A stretch of 8,833 nucleotides of DNA from an uncultured Rhodanobacter sp. (GTDB taxonomy: Bacteria; Pseudomonadota; Gammaproteobacteria; Xanthomonadales; Rhodanobacteraceae): contig CAIKJM010000373.1 of the NCBI GenBank assembly GCA_903827735.1, positions 1-8,833 of the forward strand. Reading direction: 5' to 3'. The notes beneath the pieces were generated by a model that saw only the letters and a list, made by a program, of their open reading frames with translations, was not told the DNA's origin and did no database searches. Within the stretch, counting starts at the first letter, position 1; each line of letters begins with the position of its first letter. Positions 1 to 6,586 of this stretch are shown here, in pieces. Position numbers and translations under genes: made by a program.

Positions 1-1219
1 CAAGGCTGATTAACAGTGCGCGTGCCTGCGCCAGTGCGCCGCTGGGCGGAACATCCAGCCACGGCAGCGCGTCGGTATTGCTGGTCGTCACGCCCCAAGC
101 CGCCAGTTCCAGCGCCAGTCCGGACAGTTCGGCATGGCTGATTTCCGCACGCCGCGCGGGTTCCAGCCGCTTGCTCTGCGGCCACAGTCGATACGCTGTG
201 CCGGGCGCGACGCGACCGGCGCGGCCGGCACGCTGATCGGCCGAGGCCTGCGAAATAGGAACAATATCCAGCCGCGTGAAGCCCGAGTTCGGATCGAAGC
301 GCGGTTCGCGCGCCAGCCCCGCGTCGATCACCGCGCGAATACCCGGCAAGGTGATGCTGGACTCCGCCACATTGGTCGCCAGCACGATGCGACGCATGCC
401 GGATTCACCCGGCGCCAGCGCAGCCTGCTGCTCGACCTGGGATAGCTCGCCGTGCAGCGCCAGTACTTCGACGTTGTCCTGCACGACGCTCTGCATCAGC
501 GCGTTTCGTGCACGAAGGATCTCACGCTGGCCCGGCAAAAAAGCCAATACGTCGCCTTCGTTTTCGTCCAGCGCCTGTCGCGCGACACGGGCAAGTTGGT
601 GCTCAGCCGTTTCCTGCGCGCGCGCCGGCGGATGCTCGATGCGCACGGGGAAACTGCGGCCGGGACTCGTGATGCGCGGCGCGTCCAGCCACTGCGCGAT
701 GCGCTCACCGTCCAGCGTGGCGGACATCACGATCAATCGAAGATCCGGCCGCAGCGTGGCCTGCACGTCGAGCGCCAATGCCGCGCCCAGATCACCGGCG
801 AGATGCCGCTCGTGGAATTCGTCGAAGAGGATCGCACCGATGCCGCCGAGCTCGGGGTCGTGCTGGATCAATCGCGTGAGAATGCCCTCGGTGACCACTT
901 CAATGCGCGTGGCCGCGCTCACCTTCGACTCGAAGCGGATGCGGTAACCGACGGTCTGTCCTACCGCCTCACCGAGCTGCTGCGCCATGAACTGCGCGGC
1001 AGCGCGAGCCGCAAGACGGCGCGGCTCAAGCACGATGATTTTCTTGCCCGCCAGCCACGCCGCGTTGCGCAGGGCCAGCGGCACCTGGGTGGTTTTACCC
1101 GCGCCCGGCGGTGCTTCCAGTACCAGCCGCGGATGACTAGCCAGTGACGCGCCGATCTGCGGCAGCAGTGGCGTGATCGGAAACGTGGCGCTTGGAGAGT
1201 CTGGCGACGGAGCATTCAT
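1..1219 (-). CDS. hrpB: ATP-dependent RNA helicase HrpB (DEAH-box type), 5' part only
   Basis: The first 406 codons of an HrpB-family superfamily 2 helicase, truncated by the left edge of the window. Family members are usually a little over 800 residues, so about half is missing. All core motifs are visible: Walker A PPGAGKTT at residues 37-44, motif II DEFH at 133-136 (the form typical of HrpB), motif III SAT at 166-168, motif V ATNVAESSIT at 281-290 and motif VI QRAGRAGR at 329-336. The helicase-associated and HrpB C-terminal domains would follow outside the window. The start at 1219 is chosen because it gives the frame with these motifs; the ATG at 1215 is in another frame. No convincing Shine-Dalgarno precedes it. 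The name refers to helicase-related protein and not to the hrp type III secretion regulator. The cellular role of HrpB is poorly defined; RNA processing or ribosome assembly is only presumed. The gene is co-directional with the T2SS genes but separated from gspD by 90 bp, so it may be a separate unit. Confidence 0.95.
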   Translation of the reverse strand, partial: MNAPSPDSPSATFPITPLLPQIGASLASHPRLVLEAPPGAGKTTQVPLALRNAAWLAGKKIIVLEPRRLAARAAAQFMAQQLGEAVGQTVGYRIRFESKVSAATRIEVVTEGILTRLIQHDPELGGIGAILFDEFHERHLAGDLGAALALDVQATLRPDLRLIVMSATLDGERIAQWLDAPRITSPGRSFPVRIEHPPARAQETAEHQLARVARQALDENEGDVLAFLPGQREILRARNALMQSVVQDNVEVLALHGELSQVEQQAALAPGESGMRRIVLATNVAESSITLPGIRAVIDAGLAREPRFDPNSGFTRLDIVPISQASADQRAGRAGRVAPGTAYRLWPQSKRLEPARRAEISHAELSGLALELAAWGVTTSNTDALPWLDVPPSGALAQARALLISL

Positions 1220-1309
1220 CGCTGCGGATGATAGCGGTTGACGCCCCGCGTCCACGGATCGATAGATGACGAACCGTCCATGGTTCGCCGATCAATCGCT
1301 CTTGTTCCG
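1220..1309. other. 90-bp intergenic gap between gspD and hrpB
   Basis: The only sizeable non-coding stretch in the window. It must hold the end of the gspD transcript, or read-through into hrpB, and any hrpB promoter. I see one perfect 6-bp inverted repeat (1270-1287). I see no T-tract typical of an intrinsic terminator and no -35/-10 pair with good spacing. A TATCAT hexamer lies just upstream of the hrpB start on the minus strand, but without a matching -35 box. Either factor-dependent termination or read-through transcription is compatible with what is visible. Confidence 0.6.
1270..1287 (-). terminator. Small inverted repeat, weak terminator or operator candidate
   Basis: CGAACC and GGTTCG form a perfect 6-bp stem around a 6-nt loop, about 22 bp after the gspD stop codon. 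The position suits the end of the T2SS transcript. However, no run of U follows the stem on the minus strand and the stem is short, so intrinsic termination is doubtful. It could equally be a protein-binding palindrome upstream of hrpB, or chance. Confidence 0.2.
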
Positions 1310-4036
1310 CTATGGTGAAGGGGATACGGCCAAGCAGCTGTTTTCCTGCTTGCGCGCCGCATCGGCGCTGCCCAATCGATTATTGTGCAAGCGTGCCTGC
1401 GCTATCACCTCCCAGTTTCGTTGGCAAAGCGATCCGCGGTGAGAGCCTTGCCGCCACGACTGCAAGGCCAGATCTTGCGCGTTCGCAAAGTCGGACTGGC
1501 GCAGCGCATCTTCCGCATGCTGCTGCAACTGCTCAGGCCAGCTTGGAGAGGTGGTGCTCGATGAAGTCGGCAGCGGCGTGACAACAGCCGGAGTGGTCCC
1601 AGAGGAAACGCCTGCCTGCAGGGCGGTTTCGAGCGCGAGCGTCATTGGTGAGGTGCTGCTCGTATGGGTGTTTGAAGCCCGCAGTGGTTCCAGCGATTCG
1701 AACTTGCTCTGGTAGTCGTCGGTGACCTGCTTGGCATCCTCGCTGCCGCGGATCACCTTGGGCGTGATAAGCACAATGAGTTCGGTGCGGTTACGCGTGC
1801 GGCTCGTCGTACCGAACAGCCGTCCCAACACCGGGATGTCGCTAAGAAACGGCACGCCGGTATTATTTTTTTCGTCATCTTGAGTGATCAGGCCACCTAG
1901 CAGAACGGTCTGGCCACTCTGCACCGCGACCTGAGTCGCCACATCACGCTGGGCGATCGTGTAATTACCCTGCGAGTTCGCGTTGCCCTGTGTCGCGCTC
2001 ACCTGCTGATGGACGTTCAGATATACCAAACCACCCGGATTGACGCGCGGCTGCACGTCGAGAATCACGCCAGTAGGAAGGTAAGTGACACTACTCGCGG
2101 TGGTGTCGGTGGTACCCGTGCCGCCGAGGCCAATCAGCGACGTCTGGTTAACGGGAATCTGGTTGCCGACCTGGATATGCGCCAGCTGGTTGTTCATGAC
2201 CACCATCGATGGCGCCGAAAGTGTCTTGGTATTGCCGCTGGTCTCCATAGCGCTGATGGCGACCTGCGTATTGCTGTTGATGAAGGAGTAGAACAGCGTA
2301 TCCCCGCTGGTCGGTACCGTACCGCCTCCGCCTACCCCAATATTGCGATGGCGATACGACTGGCCTGGGGTGATCGAGCCGTCGGAGTTCGTGGTCGCAC
2401 CGGTCAAGCCATCCAGGTAGTACTGCACGCCGAAGGCGAACTGGTTGGTGAGTGTCACCTCAAGAATGCGCGTTTCGATCTGCACCTGCAGCGGTACGTT
2501 GTCGAGCTTCTTAATCGCCGCCTGCATCTCCTTCCACTGAGCGGGCCGCGCCCGGACCAGCAGCTGATTGTTGCTGTCGACCGAGCCGATGTGGACGCTG
2601 CCGTCGCTGGAGCTGTACTGCTGATCCGACGACGCGCCACTGTTGCCAACGCCTGCCGTCGTGCTGCTACCGCTAGTGCCGCCGAGTCCGCTGGTGCTTG
2701 AGGTCGAGCCGCCTAGGCCACCGCTGCTGCCACCGATACCCGAACTCAGTCCACCGCTGCTGCTGCCAATGCCGCCGCCCAGACCGGTGCTTCCGCTTGA
2801 GCTTCCCAGACCGCCGAGGCCGCTAGAGCCCGAAGCCGACGAGCCGAAGCTGCCGGCCGTGCTGCCCATGCTTTGCGAGCTGCTGTTGTTACCGCTGCCA
2901 AGCGTGCTACCGGTCAGGCCCGGACCGACTTTGCCATTGGCATCGCTCTGACTGCCGTTGCCCCCACCGTTGGTATAGATCTGCGCCAGATATTTCGCCA
3001 GATCCGAGGCTTTCATATTGCGCACGTCGTACACGAACAGCTGTGGCTCGTTGCCGCCACCGGCATCGATCTGGGCGATCCAGTCACCGACCTCCTGCAG
3101 GTACTGCGGCTGCGTACTGATCACCACCATCGCGTTGGTGCGCTCGATTGGAATGAAGCGAAGCATGCCGGCCAGCGGCGTGCTTCCGTGCTCGCCGAAC
3201 AAGCCGTCCAACTGCGGCATCAGCTCGGTGACGGTGGCGTGCTGGAGGCTGAATACGCCGATCGATGTACCGCGCAGCCAGTCGACGTCGAAGGTTTTCA
3301 CCATGCTGGAATAGTTGGCCAGTTCCTCTGGCGTACCGGACATCACGATCAGATTGCGCGACGGGTCGGCCAACAGCACCGCATCCTGTCGAGCGAACGG
3401 CTTGATCAGTTTCTGCATTTCCGTAGCGGAGATATAGCGCAGCGGGAACAGCCGCGACTGCAGGCCACCGGTGGGTGCGTTAGCGCCGAGGCTCGGCACC
3501 ATGTTGCCGGCGACGGCATCTTTCTCTGGCAGCACCACATAGCCGCCAGCGCGCTTGACCAACGCGTTGTGCGTCCACGACAGCAGGGTTTCCAGAATTG
3601 GCAGCGCCTGACTGCTGTCCACCGGCTCGGAGGTGGAGAACGAGATATTGCCCTGCACGCCCGGCACGATGGTGTAGTTCTGTTTGAGCAGATCGCCAAG
3701 GATGGCCTTGACCACGGCCTGCACCGGCTGGTTCTCGAAATTGAACGTTACCGCGCCATCGCCGGTGGCCGCCGCGCGCGGCGTGGCCAGCGCGGTGGGA
3801 TGAATGAAGTTGCCGCTGCCCTTGCTGATGTCCGACTTTGGCACCGCGTCGCTGTTGCCCCCATTGAGATCGTTGGCCAGCGGCAGCGGCGCCGGCACCG
3901 GATTCTGCGTGCCGGCCATCGCCTCACGCTGCAGTGCGCCGTCATCGCGCACCGGTGCGTTGGCGCAGCCGACCAGCGACACCGCTAACGCGATGGCGCC
4001 GACATGCAGGATTTGCTGAGAGAGCTTGCGAAACAT
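1310..4036 (-). CDS. gspD: Type II secretion system secretin GspD (XpsD-like lipoprotein)
   Basis: Outer-membrane pore of the T2SS, through which folded exoproteins leave the periplasm. The N-terminus has a basic start, a hydrophobic stretch and a lipobox LVGC with Cys24, so it is a predicted lipoprotein; Ala at +2 fits outer-membrane sorting. Approximate domain order: N0 at 94-170, N1 at 190-255, N2 at 258-326, N3 at 331-512 split by a Gly/Ser-rich insertion (about 356-478), and the secretin barrel at 516-765 with the signature VPFLSDIPVLGRLFG at 728-742. A C-terminal extension (about 787-908) ends in a helical, TPR-like segment (832-900) with the only other two cysteines, C871 and C901. At 908 residues it is longer than most GspD proteins (roughly 650-760). 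The start is supported by the Shine-Dalgarno AGGTGA and by the signal peptide. It is the last T2SS gene here, 14 nt after gspN, as in the Xanthomonas xps cluster. The coding strand has an A7 run at residues 722-724. Confidence 0.97.
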   Translation of the reverse strand: MFRKLSQQILHVGAIALAVSLVGCANAPVRDDGALQREAMAGTQNPVPAPLPLANDLNGGNSDAVPKSDISKGSGNFIHPTALATPRAAATGDGAVTFNFENQPVQAVVKAILGDLLKQNYTIVPGVQGNISFSTSEPVDSSQALPILETLLSWTHNALVKRAGGYVVLPEKDAVAGNMVPSLGANAPTGGLQSRLFPLRYISATEMQKLIKPFARQDAVLLADPSRNLIVMSGTPEELANYSSMVKTFDVDWLRGTSIGVFSLQHATVTELMPQLDGLFGEHGSTPLAGMLRFIPIERTNAMVVISTQPQYLQEVGDWIAQIDAGGGNEPQLFVYDVRNMKASDLAKYLAQIYTNGGGNGSQSDANGKVGPGLTGSTLGSGNNSSSQSMGSTAGSFGSSASGSSGLGGLGSSSGSTGLGGGIGSSSGGLSSGIGGSSGGLGGSTSSTSGLGGTSGSSTTAGVGNSGASSDQQYSSSDGSVHIGSVDSNNQLLVRARPAQWKEMQAAIKKLDNVPLQVQIETRILEVTLTNQFAFGVQYYLDGLTGATTNSDGSITPGQSYRHRNIGVGGGGTVPTSGDTLFYSFINSNTQVAISAMETSGNTKTLSAPSMVVMNNQLAHIQVGNQIPVNQTSLIGLGGTGTTDTTASSVTYLPTGVILDVQPRVNPGGLVYLNVHQQVSATQGNANSQGNYTIAQRDVATQVAVQSGQTVLLGGLITQDDEKNNTGVPFLSDIPVLGRLFGTTSRTRNRTELIVLITPKVIRGSEDAKQVTDDYQSKFESLEPLRASNTHTSSTSPMTLALETALQAGVSSGTTPAVVTPLPTSSSTTSPSWPEQLQQHAEDALRQSDFANAQDLALQSWRQGSHRGSLCQRNWEVIAQARLHNNRLGSADAARKQENSCLAVSPSP
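2591..2971 (-). repeat. Gly/Ser-rich low-complexity insertion in the GspD N3 domain
   Basis: Codes for residues 356-482 of the secretin. It consists almost wholly of Gly, Ser, Thr, Asn and Leu in degenerate units such as GLGG, GSSSG and SSGIGG, densest at residues 396-465 (2642-2851). It splits the N3 domain between the strand-helix ending near IYTN and the part restarting with VHIGSVDSNNQLLV. A shorter Gly/Ser loop at this place is common in T2SS secretins, where it is disordered and projects into the periplasmic channel. Here it exceeds 120 residues. The repeat is degenerate at DNA level, with no long exact tandem copies. Confidence 0.85.
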
Positions 4037-4039
4037 GAA

Positions 4040-4045
4040 TCACCT
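4040..4045 (-). promoter_or_regulatory. Ribosome binding site of gspD
   Basis: AGGTGA ends three bases before the gspD ATG, in the 14-nt gap after the gspN stop codon. It supports the chosen start and shows that the secretin can recruit ribosomes itself, unlike the upstream genes, which start inside the preceding stop codon. Confidence 0.8.
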
Positions 4046-4050
4046 ACTCG

Positions 4051-4767
4051 TTAGTGGGAGGCCGCGGCGTTTTGCGCTCGGCGTCTCTGATTTGCTTGCC
4101 TGATTCGATCGATCAACGGTGACTCGGTGGGTGCATCTTGCGCTGGCGGCAGCCCGCTGCCGCCTCGCCCGGCGCCATGCGGACCGGTGCGGACCACGGC
4201 ATCGGCCGGCAGCGGCTGGATACTCGCGTTACCGTTTGCACTCGTATCCCCATTGACGATTCCCGGCACGCCACTTTTGGGCTGGTCGATGGGTGCGCCC
4301 GCCGGTAACTTCAATTCAGTGCGGCCACCGGAGGCGTCGAACAGCGCCGAGCGCGGGCGAACCTCGACCAACTTGACGCTGCCATCGGGGGTTGCTTCAC
4401 CCTCGCGTAGACGGATTTCCCGGTCACCGCTCTTGTCGTGGAGCAGGGCCATGCGTAGGCCCGATGTAAGAATGATGCCGGTAAGCGAGAGATCGCCCAG
4501 CGATGTGCCGCCGTCGGCGACGCGCGCGATCGGCTTGCGGTCCGGCGAAAACAGCGGCTTCTGCCAGACCAGGGAAAAGTTCTCCAGCGGCAGCGGAATC
4601 GGCAGATTGCTTGCGTCCGCGGACGGCGGCAGCACCACCGGCGGCCGCGCCTTGTCCCAGTGCACCTTGCGGCCAAGTCCACTGACCAGAGTCACCAGCA
4701 GGATGCCGAGCACCACGACGATGCCGGCCAGCACCGGCGTCAGGCGGCGTTGGCTAGCGGCGTTCAT
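4051..4767 (-). CDS. gspN: T2SS protein GspN (XpsN-like, probable functional GspC)
   Basis: 238-residue bitopic inner-membrane protein, predicted to link the inner-membrane platform (L, M) with the periplasmic N-domains of GspD. It has a short cytoplasmic N-terminus, one membrane segment at residues 10-31, a proline-rich linker (about 40-60) and a homology-region-like beta domain at about 61-156 that begins with the conserved-looking ENFSLVWQKPLFSPDRKP. This arrangement resembles the HR domain of GspC. A Gly/Pro-rich tail (about 160-215) and a short charged helix (217-232) follow; there is no PDZ domain. In Xanthomonas campestris, XpsN contacts XpsL/XpsM and XpsD and acts as the GspC counterpart; the same role here is inference from family and position. 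The start ATG overlaps the gspM stop (ATGA), with GAGGG about 9 nt upstream as ribosome binding site. It stops 14 nt before gspD. Confidence 0.88.
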   Translation of the reverse strand: MNAASQRRLTPVLAGIVVVLGILLVTLVSGLGRKVHWDKARPPVVLPPSADASNLPIPLPLENFSLVWQKPLFSPDRKPIARVADGGTSLGDLSLTGIILTSGLRMALLHDKSGDREIRLREGEATPDGSVKLVEVRPRSALFDASGGRTELKLPAGAPIDQPKSGVPGIVNGDTSANGNASIQPLPADAVVRTGPHGAGRGGSGLPPAQDAPTESPLIDRIRQANQRRRAQNAAASH

Positions 4768-5423
4768 GAGCGGTATCCCTCGCTGGAGGCCGCCGTCGTG
4801 CCCGGCGTCGGCGCAGCAGGCGAGGCAGTGTGCGAAGGTCGCACATAGCCCGACAGCGTGAACTGCACCTCCAGCGGCGCCGCTTGATTCTGCTGCGTGG
4901 CGACCGGGTTGCGATAGATGCTGAGGTCGTCGATAAACACGTACGGCGTGCCCTGCTCGAGCGCCTGCAGCACCTGCGCCAGCGATTCGATATCGCAGCT
5001 GAGATTGATGCTGACAGCAGCTTTGCGATACGGCTCACCCGGCGTCGCGGGCGGATTGGGAATCGGCACCTTCTGACTGACCGTGCAGCTGCCGCTCTGG
5101 GTATGACTGCCGACCACGTCGACCACGCGTTGCATCAGATCAGCCGCGGCGGTGTTGGGATCGTCTTCCGCGAGAAACGCGCTGCTCGCCGCCTGCCCCG
5201 CGCCGAGCGCGGCAATGCGCTGCTGCAGCGCCGGCTTCTCGGCAATGGCCGCAGCAAAGCGGATCTGCGTGTCGCGCAGATCCACCATGTCACTGCGGAT
5301 CTGCCGCAGCGGCGCAACAAACCACCAGTGCAGCAGCACGAAATAAGCGATCACCACGGCGAGCAGTAGCAGGCCGATCGCGGCCACGCGACTGTCGCGC
5401 GGGCTCATGCTGAGCTTTTTCAT
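4764..5423 (-). CDS. gspM: T2SS inner-membrane platform protein GspM (subtype b)
   Basis: 219 residues. It is the partner of GspL in the inner-membrane assembly platform that anchors the secretion ATPase. A short basic N-terminus (MKKLSMSPRDSR) is followed by a membrane segment at about 13-33. A helical, coiled-coil-like stretch comes next (about 36-75), then a periplasmic ferredoxin-like domain (about 90-195) containing YVFIDDLSIYR and a final strand FTLSGYVRP. This matches the PilO-like fold of GspM; among Pfam-type variants it looks like the 'M subtype b' form found in Xanthomonadales and some betaproteobacteria. Two periplasmic cysteines (C113, C143) are the only ones and may pair. The tail from 200 on is Ala/Pro/Thr-rich and probably disordered. 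The start overlaps the gspL stop by ATGA, preceded by GGGGGTG as a plausible ribosome binding site. Confidence 0.9.
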   Translation of the reverse strand: MKKLSMSPRDSRVAAIGLLLLAVVIAYFVLLHWWFVAPLRQIRSDMVDLRDTQIRFAAAIAEKPALQQRIAALGAGQAASSAFLAEDDPNTAAADLMQRVVDVVGSHTQSGSCTVSQKVPIPNPPATPGEPYRKAAVSINLSCDIESLAQVLQALEQGTPYVFIDDLSIYRNPVATQQNQAAPLEVQFTLSGYVRPSHTASPAAPTPGTTAASSEGYRS

Positions 5424-6586
5424 AGTGCACCCCCGCCGGCGGCCGACGTGGATGATTTCCCCTTACCGGCGGGCGGCTGACGCAGCTGCGCCGTGAGATA
5501 GAAGCGCTCCTTGCCGGTAGCAGGATCGGGCTGAATGCTGCCCTGGAAGCTCGCGTCGGTAATCAACGTGGAATCCTTCAGCGCATCGAGCAGCTTGGCG
5601 GCCTGCACGCTCTGTCCCTGCAGACCGACCTGACCGGAATTGTCGACGCTGAAACGCTCCAGCCACGCCGTATCCGGCAAACGTGCGGTGATGTCCTGCA
5701 TTAGGCTCAGCATGCTGATGGTCCTCTTTTTGCGCTGGGCCAGAAAGCCGGCGGCGCCCGCGTTGTCCTGCAGCTGCTGACGCAGGGAAGAAACCTGCTG
5801 CGCCTCGCTGCGCATGCTTTCGACCGTGTCCTGCATGGTTGCCAGTGCGGTCTGCCGGTTATGCAGATACGTCGCCAGCGACGCTACCAACAGCACGACG
5901 CAGCCCGCGCCCAGCGCGAGGTTCAAGCGAAGGCGCGGCCGCACACGGTGCGGCGTCTGCTCCGGCGGCAACAGGTTGACGCCGAGTCGACCATTGCCCT
6001 CGACAACGTCCACCGCATCGATCGAAATTTTCAGCGCCAGCAGACGCTCCAGCAGGGGATCGAGCGTGCCGCGCGTTACCGCTACCAGTTCGGCATTGAC
6101 GCGTCCGACCGCGGCGGCCTGTGGCAGTTCGCGCACGGCGTAATACACCTGCGCTGCACTGAAGGGCGTCTGCCGATCGATTTCGAAACCCATCACTTGC
6201 TGCAGGTTGTCACGCGCGGCAAGCGGCAGCGCCAACGTGCGGCGCAAGACAGAGGCAGCAGGCAGGAGCAGCGCCAACCGCAGATCTTCGCGGTCGACCT
6301 GCTTCAGCGCGCTACTCAACGCGGCCTGCTGGATCAGGCTGTCGTCGCTGTCGTTCCAGCGCGTCATCGGCAGGCTGTTGCCAGCGTGGCGCAGCGACCA
6401 TTGGCTGCCGTCGTGCTGCAAGAGATACCAGTCGTCGCCGCCGCCGAACAGACTCTGCCAGCGCACCGGCAGCAGTCCGCGTAGCTCGCCGCCCCACCAG
6501 CGGAAAAAATCCGGCAACGGCGAGCCACGCCACGCGCGGCGCATGCGATCCAACAGTGGCCGCAGCGACTGCGAAGCCTTGCTCAT
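5420..6586 (-). CDS. gspL: T2SS inner-membrane platform protein GspL
   Basis: 388 residues. It recruits the ATPase GspE through its cytoplasmic domain and pairs with GspM in the periplasm. A basic, Trp-rich N-terminal stretch (about 9-48, including FRWWGGELRGLLPVRWQ) precedes the actin-like cytoplasmic domain (about 50-215), which includes FEIDRQTPF at 134-142, a motif typical of GspL/PilM-like proteins. A membrane segment follows at about 220-241, then a coiled-coil region (about 245-285) and a PilN-like periplasmic domain (about 285-370). The last 18 residues are Gly/Ser/Ala-rich. The PilN-like C-terminus is the form seen in Xanthomonadales XpsL. The start overlaps the gspK stop (ATGA) and has a perfect Shine-Dalgarno hexamer 10 nt upstream. 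The gene ends in an ATGA overlap with gspM. Confidence 0.93.
   Translation of the reverse strand: MSKASQSLRPLLDRMRRAWRGSPLPDFFRWWGGELRGLLPVRWQSLFGGGDDWYLLQHDGSQWSLRHAGNSLPMTRWNDSDDSLIQQAALSSALKQVDREDLRLALLLPAASVLRRTLALPLAARDNLQQVMGFEIDRQTPFSAAQVYYAVRELPQAAAVGRVNAELVAVTRGTLDPLLERLLALKISIDAVDVVEGNGRLGVNLLPPEQTPHRVRPRLRLNLALGAGCVVLLVASLATYLHNRQTALATMQDTVESMRSEAQQVSSLRQQLQDNAGAAGFLAQRKKRTISMLSLMQDITARLPDTAWLERFSVDNSGQVGLQGQSVQAAKLLDALKDSTLITDASFQGSIQPDPATGKERFYLTAQLRQPPAGKGKSSTSAAGGGAL

Noticed and set aside
134..1147. Overlapping plus-strand open frames opposite hrpB
   Set aside because: The minus strand in this region has a continuous helicase frame with all SF2 motifs in order; the plus-strand products show no known motif.
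961..1215. Minus-strand frame starting at the ATG at 1215
   Set aside because: It is shifted against the helicase frame, and its Arg/Ser-rich product is an off-frame reading of the same codons. The helicase starts at 1219.
2643..2951. Plus-strand open frame with a Pro/Leu-rich product
   Set aside because: It is the antisense reading of the Gly/Ser-rich secretin insertion; the Pro and Leu composition follows directly from the complementary codons.
2873..3988. Long plus-strand open frame of 371 codons opposite gspD
   Set aside because: It lies fully antisense to the secretin, whose domains are recognisable. Its protein is rich in His, Gln and Arg with no domain I know, as expected for a shadow frame in GC-rich coding DNA.
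4127..4861. Plus-strand open frame of 244 codons opposite gspN and gspM
   Set aside because: Antisense to two recognised T2SS genes, low-complexity Ser/Arg/Pro composition, no ribosome binding site or domain.
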